From Embleya hyalina (GTDB taxonomy: Bacteria; Actinomycetota; Actinomycetes; Streptomycetales; Streptomycetaceae): a stretch of 64,000 nucleotides of DNA. Numbering within the stretch: the stretch's first letter is position 1; the number at the start of each line of letters is the position of its first letter. The translations under genes were made by a program, and so were the position numbers. The notes below the pieces were generated by a model, which did not search any database, was not told where the DNA came from, and saw only the letters and a program-made list of their open reading frames with translations. The stretch is taken from positions 124,001 through 188,000 of the forward strand of contig NZ_BIFH01000016.1 in the NCBI RefSeq assembly GCF_003967355.1, given 5' to 3'. Of the stretch, positions 52,150 through 61,170 are shown piece after piece.

Positions 52150-52660
52150 TCCCTGACTCAAGCCTTCGAAAGCCCCTCCGCCGAGCCCTTGCACCACCTC
52201 GTCAGGCCATTCTCGCAGCACCCTCAAATGGCCCTTGACCTGCAACTTGCATGGCAAGCTGTCCGGCAATCCGGAGCGGGATCTGTGCGTGCGGCTGTGC
52301 GGCGAGATGTCCTTTGATATGTCCGGGACATTGCAGCCCAACACGTTCGTCAATCCGCATCGCTGTACGGGCGGGTGTGCGGGCGGGTGTACGGCACGAA
52401 CGACGGACGCGCGGTGTCGTGGGCGGCCGGCCGGAGCAGTGGGCGGGGCGACGGCACGCGCGCTGGAACCGCCGATGGCTCTGGCGATGGCTCCTGCGAC
52501 GGCTCTCACGACGGGCCCCGCGGTGGGCGGCACGGCGGATCGCACGATCGGTCACACGGTCGCTCTCGCGATGGTCCGAACGGCGGAACCCACACTCGAT
52601 CGAGCACTGGATCACGCGACAGAACACACACTCGGCGCCTGGGTATTCATGCGTGACAGG
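52150..52660. repeat. Degenerate 12-nt-period array upstream of the rep-like genes
   Basis: The sequence can be cut into 12-nt units that resemble neighbours, for example GTGCGTGCGGCT, GTGCGGCGAGAT, GTCCTTTGATAT, GTCCGGGACATT, and further on GATGGCTCTGGC, GATGGCTCCTGC, GACGGCTCTCAC. All reading frames therefore give tetrapeptide-like repeats, which explains several open but unconvincing ORFs here. No gene is supported. Position just before the replication-type genes suggests iterons. Confidence 0.6.
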
Positions 52661-52844
52661 GGATGGGTGGGCGGGCGGATCTTCCAACATGCAGATCGAA
52701 CACAACGGCAATGCCTTATTTTCTGGGCTTTTGTGGCATTGCCGTGCCGGCTTCACTGCAACGAGCGACACGCCGACTCTCCTGACAGGAAGTTATTTGC
52801 CGGAGATCGCGATAGGCTTCGGTCGTTGACACGAAAGGACGGTC

Positions 52845-53312
52845 ATGGCCACTTCCCGGGAGCGTTGGACCGTGGCAAGGCTCGCGGCCATCGCGGGTCT
52901 GCCCAGCAAGGTGGGCTACGAGGCACGGGACCGAAACGTGCTGCACCCGACGGTGCTCTCGCCCAGCGATGTATTGCCCCTGCTCACCTTCGAGGCCCTG
53001 CGAAGGATCAGCTGGCCGGGTGAGAACTATGCGCGCAACACACCGCAACGCCTGCGCCTCTGGGAGCACCTGGCCATCGAACACTCACGCGTCGGCGACC
53101 TTGCCGACGTCGACCCGATGACCGGCCTCTACGTCCACCCGTCGGGTGCCGACCTGGCCGTTCGACCGAGTGAACACGCCGCACTCGCACTGCGGTTCGT
53201 CGAGGAGAACACGCCGTACCAGTACCTCACCCTCGGCGCGTGGGCCCAGCAGGCCCTGCGCGCCCTGGCTGCCGAACAGGAACAGGTCGGACGACGGCAT
53301 GGTGCGGCCTGA
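52845..53312 (+). CDS. Small putative DNA-binding protein
   Basis: 155 residues. The N-terminus WTVARLAAIAGLPSKVGYEARDRNVLHPTVLSPSDVLPLLTFEALR looks like a MerR-type winged HTH in which a Pro-rich wing leads to a second helix; the rest is helical with no known domain. AAAGGA is six bases before the ATG. It is followed by two hairpins and then the large rep-like gene. It could be a copy-control or partition accessory regulator; this is inferred from position. Confidence 0.6.
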   Translation: MATSRERWTVARLAAIAGLPSKVGYEARDRNVLHPTVLSPSDVLPLLTFEALRRISWPGENYARNTPQRLRLWEHLAIEHSRVGDLADVDPMTGLYVHPSGADLAVRPSEHAALALRFVEENTPYQYLTLGAWAQQALRALAAEQEQVGRRHGAA

Positions 53313-53347
53313 GCGCCGGGCAGCGCCGTCGGAAGTCCACAAAAGCA

Positions 53348-53411
53348 GAGCGAGTGGCCTAGGAGTCCAGCCCTAGTCCACTCGCTCGCAGCTCAGCGCC
53401 CCTAGGGGCGC
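53348..53411. promoter_or_regulatory. Two adjacent strong hairpins before the rep-like gene
   Basis: Stem 1: 53348-53363 with 53372-53387, 15 of 16 pairs, 8-nt loop. Stem 2: a perfect 16-bp palindrome at 53396-53411. An AAAGGAGG ribosome-type site follows at about 53420 without a nearby start codon. They may terminate the upstream gene or act as a control or attenuation site for the downstream gene. Confidence 0.6.
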
Positions 53412-53628
53412 CGTCGGAGAAAGGAGGCCTGCCGGCCGCTTACACAACCGAACAGTGAGACCCAGCCGTTCCGGTACTTCCACGCGCCGAACGGTCGGGT
53501 CGCCCATACCTCTTTCTCTTCACCAGCTTCAGGAGCAGATCATACCTGCGATCCCCGAGGCAGGCCCAGTGCTGTCTTCAGCCAGGTCCTTGCCCTCTTC
53601 AAGTGTGCCCGAATCCTCTGGATTCACG

Positions 53629-55614
53629 ATGCAGTCCCGGGTGCGTGCCGCCTTGCGCGCGGCCCGAGTTCGGGTCAGCGGCGCCCGCGGCGTCGATCCG
53701 ACCATGCCGGACTCGGTCCGCCGTGCCTCGGTCAAGGTCCCGCTGCGTGTGGTGACCGGCGAGGCGTACAACGACCTGGCCTTCGTGTTCGCCGCCAAGG
53801 TCGGCCACCTGGCCGCCGGCCCGAACCAGCCCGGCTGCATCGCCGACCTGACCACGATCGCCCGCTACCTGGGCCTGACCGTGCGCTCGGTGACCCAGGC
53901 GGACGGCCGTGTCGCGCTCAAGGCCCCGTCGTCCCTGTACGCCGCGCAGAAGCAGCTCACCGCCGGCGAGGAACTGACCGTGGTCCGCCGCACGAAGCCC
54001 TCCGGCACCGGGACGTCCGCCGTACGCCGCCTGCGCGCCCCGGAAAAGGGCGAGCCGTGGGTGATGGTGCCCGTCGCGCTCCTGGGCGCGGTCCCGCACC
54101 GGCACGCCCGGGCGTACGCCGTCATCAGCTACGCCCGCGCCCGCGGCCACCACCTGACCTACGCCGAACTCGCCGACGTGCTGCGCCACCAGTCGGGCCG
54201 CCGGATCGGCGAACCGGTGAGCGTACGCGCCGCCCGCGGCGTGGTGTCCGACCTGGAGCGATGGGGCTGGGTCGAGGTGGGCCGTCGGGAGGGGTGGCAG
54301 GGGCGCAACATGATGGTCCCGCTCCGACCCTTCGAACCCGGAAGCGACGACGAGTCGATCGCCGAGGCCGGTGTGGCCGATGTGGCGACCGAGGCCGACG
54401 AGACCGTGGACATCTTCGCCGGACACATGTTCGGGGAAGCGGAGGATTCGCCGGCGGACGAGGGCATGGCCGAGACCGACTCGACGGGGGCTGCCGGGGC
54501 TGCCGGGACGGCGGGGGAGACCTCGGCGAACTCGCGGACCGAGCGTCCGGTCGTTCTCGGGGCGGCCTTTCACGTGGGCGCCGGAGCGGTGGCCTTTCCG
54601 ATGCTCCGATCAACCGTCAACAAGGTTGTCGAAACGCCCGTCGAAGCATCCGTCGTAACACCCGCCGGGACACCGACCGAAGCCGCCTCTCGAACCGTCG
54701 TCCGAACCTCGTCCGAGCCGCCGGAGAACGGCGTTTCGGCGGCTCGGAACCCAGGTGCGGAGGGTCAATGGACGTCGGGTTCGCAGGGGGTTCGGACCTC
54801 CGTCACGGATAAGGAAGACACTCCGACTGACCTACGAATGAACGTGGCTTCCCGAGGGGGTTCCGCCCGAAGGGCGCTCTCGGTGGTAGACGTGCCCGAG
54901 CCCGCGAACAGCGCCCGAATCGGCTTCGCGACGTCCCCGGCGAACGAGGCGCCTGCGGCGGAACCCCGTCGATTGCGACACGTGACGGTCCGGAACCACC
55001 GAACCACCATCTCCCCGATCGCGGCGAGGGCGTTCGCCGGAATCGGGTCGCTGGTGGACCGGATGAGCACCGGTCAGCGGGTCGTGGCGGCGGCGCTGGT
55101 GGACCGCGCCGTGGCCGAAGTCGGCGACGCGGACCGGGTCTTCGCCCGGCTGGCGGACCGGTGGCGGACCCAGGAAGGGCCCGTACGCAGCCCCGTGGGC
55201 TGGCTGGGCGGCCGTGGGCTGGCCCGGCGTGGGTGCGCCGACCCGAACTGCGAGGACGGCCGTCTGTGGCTGCCCACGGCCGGTCCGGGGGCGGGCCTGG
55301 CGGGCGACCCGTTCGCCTGCCACAACTGCGCCCGGCAGGACCAGGATCGCCGCGCCGCGGCGGACGAGCGGTTCGGCGCGGACCGACGGGCGGCGAACCG
55401 GGCCCGGTCGGGGCGGGAGCCGATCGTGGGCACGGGGTCGGCGGTCGGGGCGGCGGTCCGCCCGGTGGCCGCGCCGGCGCCGATCGGGACCTGCGACGAC
55501 TGCGACCGGGCGGTCCGGGGCCTGCGGGCCGACGGGGTGTGCGCGGACTGTCGCGAGGATCGCGAGGCCGCCGCCGCCGAGGGGGCCTCCGGAGCGCTCC
55601 AGGGGGCGTTCTGA
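53629..55614 (+). CDS. Putative replication initiator: two HTH-like regions and C-terminal zinc ribbons
   Basis: About 661 residues; the start is uncertain (ATG 53629 used; ATG 53704 or GTG 53455 possible, the latter with poor coding bias). Two HTH-like regions are visible: one around IADLTTIARYLGLTVRSVTQ, the other RARGHHLTYAELADVLRHQ...ARGVVSDLERWGWVEVGRREG. A ~270-residue acidic/Thr-rich linker follows, then CADPNCEDGRLW...CHNC and CDDCDRAVRGLRADGVCADC zinc-ribbon motifs. Tandem winged helices are typical of theta-type plasmid initiators; the assignment to replication is inferred from this and from the neighbouring parAB-like operon. Confidence 0.6.
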   Translation: MQSRVRAALRAARVRVSGARGVDPTMPDSVRRASVKVPLRVVTGEAYNDLAFVFAAKVGHLAAGPNQPGCIADLTTIARYLGLTVRSVTQADGRVALKAPSSLYAAQKQLTAGEELTVVRRTKPSGTGTSAVRRLRAPEKGEPWVMVPVALLGAVPHRHARAYAVISYARARGHHLTYAELADVLRHQSGRRIGEPVSVRAARGVVSDLERWGWVEVGRREGWQGRNMMVPLRPFEPGSDDESIAEAGVADVATEADETVDIFAGHMFGEAEDSPADEGMAETDSTGAAGAAGTAGETSANSRTERPVVLGAAFHVGAGAVAFPMLRSTVNKVVETPVEASVVTPAGTPTEAASRTVVRTSSEPPENGVSAARNPGAEGQWTSGSQGVRTSVTDKEDTPTDLRMNVASRGGSARRALSVVDVPEPANSARIGFATSPANEAPAAEPRRLRHVTVRNHRTTISPIAARAFAGIGSLVDRMSTGQRVVAAALVDRAVAEVGDADRVFARLADRWRTQEGPVRSPVGWLGGRGLARRGCADPNCEDGRLWLPTAGPGAGLAGDPFACHNCARQDQDRRAAADERFGADRRAANRARSGREPIVGTGSAVGAAVRPVAAPAPIGTCDDCDRAVRGLRADGVCADCREDREAAAAEGASGALQGAF

Positions 55615-55927
55615 GCGCCCGTGGAGCCGTCGGCGGGTTGATCGATGACCGGCGGGTCGCGGGGCCGCAGGAGGGCCGCTCAGCGACTCGGTGGGTGGTG
55701 GGTCGACCCGAAATCCCCGCGAACAGAACGAATCGGGCGGCATGTTCGGGTTCGGCGCGGCAGCGACGTGGCCGACGGCAACGCGCCGACGACGCGGACA
55801 GGGCCGTCACCGGAAGCGAAGCCCGGCCCGCCGCGCGCTCGACTCCGGATCCGCCCCCGACCCCGCACGCGAAACGCCGTCGGCGGGCGCGGGGGACCGG
55901 AAGTCCGCCACGCCCGCCGACGGCGGA
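55615..55927. other. Gap between convergent rep-like and par genes
   Basis: 313 bp without a supported gene. It contains only shadow frames and no strong hairpin that I could see. Confidence 0.6.
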
Positions 55928-57298
55928 TTACTGCTGGGGCGAGAAGATCTCGGGGCGGCCGAGGGCGCCCTCGGCGTCGAGGCGTTCGAGGAACAGTTCG
56001 ACGGCGGCCGAGAACAGGTACACGACCAGACCGCGCTTCTCCGTCGCGGTGAGCTCGGTGTCGAGATCGCGGGCGAGTTCGTACACGGCCGGGCTGACCC
56101 GGTAGCTGGAGGACTGGCTGGGGTCGGTGATCCCGCCCCTGGCACGCAGGAACGAGCGGATCATCTCGATCTGCTCGTCGTTGTCCTCGGGGAGTTCCAG
56201 CAACGCGGCGTTGAGGTAGTGCCCCAGCGCCAGGCGCCGATTCTGCGACGAACGTTTGTCGGCGGTGAGCCGCTTGCCCAGACGCGCCTTCACGTCGGGC
56301 AGGAGCCGGAATCCCCAGGTTTCCCAGCCCTTGGAGTTTATCCGCGCGTCGAGAAAGCTCTCCAGGAGCGCGGCGTGTGCCGACTGCTCGTCGGCGGAGC
56401 CGGTGGCGACCGGAGCCGGCGCGGCGGGCGCGGGAGCGTTGCGCCGGGACGCACGCGGAGCCGAGGCGGCCTTCGCGGGCGCGGACGTCTTCGCCGGCTG
56501 GGCGGCCGGCGCGGACCGGGTCGGTGCGGCCGCTCGGGGGGCGGGCTCGGCGGCGCGGTCCGGCGTCCGCTCCGCCCGCGCGGCCGGAGCCGGGGTCGAG
56601 ACCGGCTCCGGCCGCGGCGTCGGAGCCTGGGCCTCCTCGCGGGACACCTCGAACCGCGCCAACCGGGCGAGCACGGGTTCCTCGTCGGGTTCGACTTCCC
56701 GCCGAGGCCTGGGAGGCGACGCTTCGGCAGGTACGGACGCGACCGAACCCGAGCCTGCGGCCGTGGACGCCGCCGCGCGCGCGAATTCCGGCTCCGGAGT
56801 CGACGCCTGCACCGATTCCGAAGCCGCCACCGGCTTCGTGTCCGACACGTGCTCCGTGACCTGAACCGGCTCCGCGCGCGCCGGGACGGGCTCGACGATG
56901 GGCGAGGCCGCGGCGTGTACCGCTTCGGGCTCGGACGCGGGTTCGGGTTCGGGCGCCGTGTCGGCGGCCACACCCGAAGTCGCGTCAGGGGCCGCTTCCT
57001 CCGGCTCGGGCTTCGGTTCGGGCTCCGGCTCGGGCTTCGGTTCGGGCTCGGCCGCCGGTGCCGGTACGGCGGCCGCGGCGGTCTTGAACGGCGGCCCCGA
57101 GGACGTGGCCCCGGAACCGCCGCCGCTGCCGCTGCCGCCGCCCATCTGGGCCAGCAGCGCGGCCGTCGAGTCGGTGCCCGAGTTCAGGAAGCTGCCGTTC
57201 ATGGCGTCCTGCAGCGCCGCCGCCAGGACGGACGACTGAACGGCGGGTGCCTTCCTCGCTTTTGCCTTGGACTTGGGCACGGGCTTCTCGTCGGTCAT
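55928..57298 (-). CDS. ParA partner: centromere-binding-like protein with duplicated RHH-type module
   Basis: 456 residues. A basic N-terminus (KSKAKARK) is followed by about 280 residues rich in Pro, Ala, Glu and Ser (PEPKPEPEPEPKPEPE). The folded C-terminus shows two similar modules, 327-370 (GFRLLPDVKARLGKRL...YLNAALLEL) and 397-441 (SYRVSPAVYELARDLD...YLFSAAVELFL), each like a strand-helix-helix ribbon-helix-helix. It has no ParB/Spo0J HTH. The start codon overlaps the parA stop (TGATG). Such pairs (ParA with an RHH adaptor) segregate plasmids by binding tandem repeats; the 15-bp array upstream fits. RHH assignment is inference. Confidence 0.72.
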   Translation of the reverse strand: MTDEKPVPKSKAKARKAPAVQSSVLAAALQDAMNGSFLNSGTDSTAALLAQMGGGSGSGGGSGATSSGPPFKTAAAAVPAPAAEPEPKPEPEPEPKPEPEEAAPDATSGVAADTAPEPEPASEPEAVHAAASPIVEPVPARAEPVQVTEHVSDTKPVAASESVQASTPEPEFARAAASTAAGSGSVASVPAEASPPRPRREVEPDEEPVLARLARFEVSREEAQAPTPRPEPVSTPAPAARAERTPDRAAEPAPRAAAPTRSAPAAQPAKTSAPAKAASAPRASRRNAPAPAAPAPVATGSADEQSAHAALLESFLDARINSKGWETWGFRLLPDVKARLGKRLTADKRSSQNRRLALGHYLNAALLELPEDNDEQIEMIRSFLRARGGITDPSQSSSYRVSPAVYELARDLDTELTATEKRGLVVYLFSAAVELFLERLDAEGALGRPEIFSPQQ

Positions 57299-58125
57299 CA
57301 GACGGCCTGCTTCACACGGTCGAACAGTTCGATGGCCAGCTCGGTGTAGGCAACGCTCGCGGCGATGTTCGGTTGCTCTATGCAGACGGGGCGCCCGATC
57401 TCGTACGCCTGCGAGATCCGGCTGTCCCGGCGGATCTGCGTCTGGAAGGGGTCGAGGCCGTAGTCGGCCAGCCGCTGCTCGACCTGGTCGTCCTCGCTGG
57501 TGCGCCGGGACGGGGCGTTGGCCTTGTTGATCACGGTGCCGAGGAAGCGCGGCTCACACTCGCCGAGGGTGCGCTCGGAGGTGGCGGCGGTCAGCCCCTT
57601 GATCACGGCGGCGCCCTGGACGGTCGCGTACAGCGGCTCGCAGACCGCGACCACGAAGTCGGCGGCGGCGAGGGCGACGGCGGACAGGGCGCTCACGCTG
57701 GGCGGCGTGTCGATCAGGATGATCGTCGGAGTCCGGCGAATCGGCTCGAGGATGCGGCGGAGGATCCCGGTGGTGGAGAAGTCCATCCCGGCGATCTTGC
57801 GCTCGGCGTCGACCATCGTGCTCTGCACGGAGCCGAAGAGGCTGAGGCTGCCGGTGGTCTCGAACGACTTGAGCAGTTCGCTGCGGTCGAAGATCATCTC
57901 CGGCACGTCGGGCGTCATGCCGTTGAGCTGGGCGTAGAGCGCGAAGCCGACCGAGCGCTGAGGCTGTGGCACCACACCGAGGGCGACGCCGGCCTGCGCC
58001 TGCGGCTCGAGGTCGACCACGAGGGCGTGAAAGCCGTTGATGGCCAGAGCACTCGCGAGGTTCACCGTCGTCGTCGTCTTCCCGGGACCCCCCTTCTGGC
58101 TGGCCACCGCCACAACTGCACCCAT
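57298..58125 (-). CDS. parA: ParA-family Walker ATPase
   Basis: 275 residues. Deviant Walker A at the very N-terminus (ASQKGGPGKTTTTVNLASALA), Walker A' VVDLEPQAQ, Walker B IILIDTPPS. It lacks an N-terminal HTH, so it is the short (type Ib-like) class, which usually relies on the partner protein for repression. The ATG at 58125 has GAGAGGA seven bases upstream; the frame stays open to 58308 without homology. It forms a coupled operon with the RHH-like partner. Confidence 0.93.
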   Translation of the reverse strand: MGAVVAVASQKGGPGKTTTTVNLASALAINGFHALVVDLEPQAQAGVALGVVPQPQRSVGFALYAQLNGMTPDVPEMIFDRSELLKSFETTGSLSLFGSVQSTMVDAERKIAGMDFSTTGILRRILEPIRRTPTIILIDTPPSVSALSAVALAAADFVVAVCEPLYATVQGAAVIKGLTAATSERTLGECEPRFLGTVINKANAPSRRTSEDDQVEQRLADYGLDPFQTQIRRDSRISQAYEIGRPVCIEQPNIAASVAYTELAIELFDRVKQAV

Positions 58126-58186
58126 CGCGCGTCCTCTCGGAGTAGAGCGGCCGAACGCCTGCGTGAGCCGGGGTTCCGCCCGGTGG

Positions 58187-58217
58187 CCTGTCAGAGCCGT
58201 CCACTGAACCTGACAGG
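58187..58217. promoter_or_regulatory. Inverted repeat CCTGTCAG-N15-CTGACAGG upstream of parA
   Basis: Perfect 8-bp arms at 58187-58194 and 58210-58217. A third CTGTCAG lies at 58341-58347. Probable operator for autoregulation of the par operon. Confidence 0.6.
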
Positions 58218-58527
58218 GAAGACGACGTACCTCCGGGATAGCTGCTCGATACTTCCGCCGGAAGCCCGAAAGCGCAACGAACCAGGATCTAGCGGGCAGA
58301 ACCTCCAAGGTGTCCTTGAGGGGTCCGACCTAAGTTTTGTCTGTCAGGTTAGCAGCGGAATCCCAAAATTCACTGTGACACTCGGAAAACCCACCCGTAT
58401 GTCCCGGTTAACCCGTTTGGTCGGCCCGATCTTCGCCCCCAACAGACTCTTTTGGCGCACCAATTCCCCCCAACCTCTCGTTCTCCGAACCACCTGTACG
58501 ACATATCGAGACACCCATCCCCGCCTC

Positions 58528-58750
58528 GCGTCCCCGGCTCCGCGTCCCCGGGCTTTGCGTCCCCGGGCTTTGCGCCGCAGGGTTTCGCGTCCTCGGGCTA
58601 CGCGTCCTCGGGCTACGCGTCCTCGGGCTTCGCGCCCCGGGGTTCCGCGTCCTCGGGCTTTGCGCCCCGGGGCTTCGCGTCCTCGGCTTCGCGTTGTGGG
58701 GCTCGCGTCCCCAGGGCCCGCGTCCCCCGGCTCTGCGTCTTCGGGCTCTG
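58528..58750. repeat. 15-bp tandem array upstream of parA (candidate centromere)
   Basis: Sixteen head-to-tail units, nearly all exactly 15 bp (three of 14), of the form GCGTCCTCGGGCTWC, with starts at 58528, 58542, 58557, 58572 and so on to 58735. Unit-to-unit identity is high in the middle (GCGTCCTCGGGCTAC is exact at 58587 and 58602). It lies about 400 bp upstream of the par operon. Tandem sites of this kind are the classic target of RHH-type partition adaptors. Confidence 0.85.
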
Positions 58751-59849
58751 CGGCCTTGGGCCCAGGCCCTGGACTCCGCGCGCCCGGCCCGGACTCCCCG
58801 GCCCCGGGCCCAGGTGTCCCGGCCCCAAGCCCCCGCCCCCACATCCCCGATTTCTGCCCCGACCGCCTACGTGCCGGCCCACCCCGGCAAGCCAGCGAAG
58901 CCAGCGAAGCCAGCCAAGCCAAGACACGAACACCCCACCCAGCCTGCGCGCCGCAGGCTGCGCGTTCCTGTCTGCGTGTCCTTGACCGGTCCCCTGCGGC
59001 CTGTGTGCGTCCTCAGCCTGCATGCCCTTGGCCCTGGTCCCGGCTCTTGTGCCCTGCCCTGCCTGCCCTGCCTGGCTTGCTTGACTAGAGACGAGGCGCG
59101 GGACCCAAGGCCACGTGGAGGCCGCTTTCAACGGAAGCCACGCCGCGCACCGGACGGATCCCAGCCGCAAGCCAGTAACTCACGCGCGCAGGGCCCGAGA
59201 ACCCGCTGAACGTGGGCCCGTGCCGTCTTTGCCAGCCAGGTCGTGCCGCCCGTGCCGCGCGGTGTCGTGGCAGCGTCCGGCCGACCGCATCCGCTCGTTG
59301 GGGCCGCATCTGCTGAGCCGAGTAGTGGAACCCACATGCCGTACTTCGCCGATTCGTTCGCGCCGGCATCGGCCTACCCGTCCCAAGGCAGCCTGATTCG
59401 GTCCTTCGACGAGTCCGTTCAGACGCGGCCGTGCTCGGCCGTCTCGTTCGGCCTGCCTGCTCTACGCCAGGCGGCCTGCCGCCGTGGTTCCGGCGGCCAG
59501 GCGGCCCGGCTCGTCCAGGTCGCCGGTCTTCGGTCCGCCTGCTCTGCGGCGGGGCGGTGTTGTGCGTCGTGCGGTTCGGGTGGGTGCGCATCCGGCGACG
59601 GGGCCGCGAGAACTGGGGTGGCCGCTCGCGTGCCAGGCAGCGCGTAATGCCCAGCCGGCGCTGTCCCGTGCGGGGCCGAAGGGCGGGGGAGTCGGGGAGC
59701 GGCGTGAAGGGCGATGCTCGGATCGACACGTCGTATGTTCCGTCGCACCAACGGATGTTCGCCGGATCGCTCTGTCGCTCCTGAGAGCCGCTGTGCGGGT
59801 GTTCGCTTGTTCGTCTGCCCCTACCGCCCGGACATCCCGCCACAGAGCC
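58751..59849. other. Gene-free low-complexity DNA between arrays
   Basis: No gene is supported. A short 9-bp tandem (AAGCCAGCG, four copies) lies at about 58888-58925. Around 58940-59085, CTGCG- and CCTGC-type words recur irregularly. Open frames on both strands have proline/arginine composition without codon bias. Confidence 0.55.
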
Positions 59850-60960
59850 GCTGAGAGGCCGTCCCGGCCGCAGATCCACCCGCCGTGGCGTTGCGTGCTT
59901 CGACCGTACGCCGATTCGTTGTCGGATCCGCGCGCCCGTGCGTTCGTCCACGGAGCCTTCGTGCGTGCCGTGGCCTGAGCGTTCCGCAGCTCTGTCCGCC
60001 CGGTGAGCCGCAGCCGGATTGTGTGTGGGAGTGTCGGAGCGCACCACAGGCAGACCGGCCCGAAGGCAGGCCCGTCCGGAGATTCGGCCGCCCACCGCGC
60101 GGTTCGTGGATAGACCGATCGGCCCACCCGCCGATACAGCCGATCGGCCATCCACCCGCCGCTGCACCGAAACGCCCGTTGCTCCGACCGCCCGCCCGTC
60201 GCTGCGCACGCAGAACGATCCGCCCGCAGGACGGCCCGTCCGCAGGACCGCCCGTCCGTCCGGCCGTCGAGCCATCGCTCCGACCGACCGAACGCCTGCC
60301 CATCGTTCCGCACACAGGAACATCTGCACACAGCAATACCCAGCGCTCCGCACGCCGACCGGCCCGCCGTTCGTTCGCTCCGGCCGTCCGTCCGCCCACC
60401 CGTACATCCGACCATCCAGCCGTACGCCCGTAGTTCGAGCCGTCCGCAGATCCATCCGCCCATAGTTCCGGCCGTAGACCCGCCCACAGGTCCACCCGTC
60501 CACCGATCGATCCGCCCACAGAAACGTCCGTCCGCACGCCCATCGATGGATCCGCCCATCCATTCATTCATCGCTCCACCCACCCGTACACATATCCGTG
60601 CACCCAGCGATAGACCCATCCGCACGCCCGTCGTTCGCTCTACACAGTCATCGTTTCGTCCGCCCACTCATAGATCCGCCCACCCATCTCAGCACCCATC
60701 CATCCATCCGAACACAGCAATACCCATACCAACACCCGTCCCTACATCCATCGAGCCATCCATCCGTACGGCCATACGCCCGGTGATAGACCCGCACATT
60801 CACCGACCCACACGACCAAACACGGACTCAGAGAGCCGTCCGCAGACAGATCTACCCATCCGTCGATCCGACCGTTGACCCGACCACACAGAGGTACGCC
60901 CACCCATACGCCCAAACACCCGCCGCTACAGACACCCGCACACCCGCCCACACAGCCGCC
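59850..60960. repeat. Long degenerate tetranucleotide-like (CCRT/CCAC) repeat region
   Basis: About 1.1 kb dominated on the plus strand by CCATCC, CCGTCC, CCGCCC and CCCAC words with a loose 4-nt and 12-nt periodicity. Because 4 is not a multiple of 3, all frames read similar Pro/His/Arg or Asp/Gly/Arg repeats, and several long frames stay open. No coding gene is supported. Confidence 0.7.
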
Positions 60961-60966
60961 GTTTTA

Positions 60967-61152
60967 GTGTTGCAGGTCGTCGAACTTATCTCGTTGCAGT
61001 CTCTCGAACATACTGTGTTGCATGACGTCGAACTTGCCACCATGCAGTCGGAGCAACATGTCCTTGCACATCTTGACGTATATCTGCCCGTGCTACTTGG
61101 CGCGCAGCTGTCAGTGCACCTTGCCGAACATCTTGCGTTGCATGAGTTGTGA
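60967..61152. repeat. 24-bp degenerate tandem array
   Basis: Units of 24 bp of the type TTGCAKNTCNTCGAACWTNNC start at 60967, 60991, 61015, 61039 and onwards for almost eight units; each half is also a 12-nt subunit. GC content is distinctly lower than in the surrounding DNA. The 61-residue Leu/His-rich frame across it is a by-product of the repeat. Confidence 0.7.
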
Positions 61153-61170
61153 ACTTGTGAACTATGCAGG

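Noticed and set aside
52202-52829. Possible proteins of 190-260 residues in the 52-kb gap
   Set aside because: Low-complexity translations of the 12-nt-period DNA with no ribosome site or domain.
58528-58750. CRISPR array
   Set aside because: Units are contiguous 15-mers without unique spacers, and no cas genes are present.
58344-58922. A 192-residue protein of GRxAR pentapeptide repeats
   Set aside because: Exact translation of the 15-bp array; the same DNA gives ASSGY/F repeats on the other strand. Treated as a DNA repeat.
59085-60667. Long Asp/Gly/Arg-rich or Pro/His-rich proteins on both strands at 59-61 kb
   Set aside because: They arise from a tetranucleotide-like repeat that keeps all frames open; no ribosome site, domain or codon bias.
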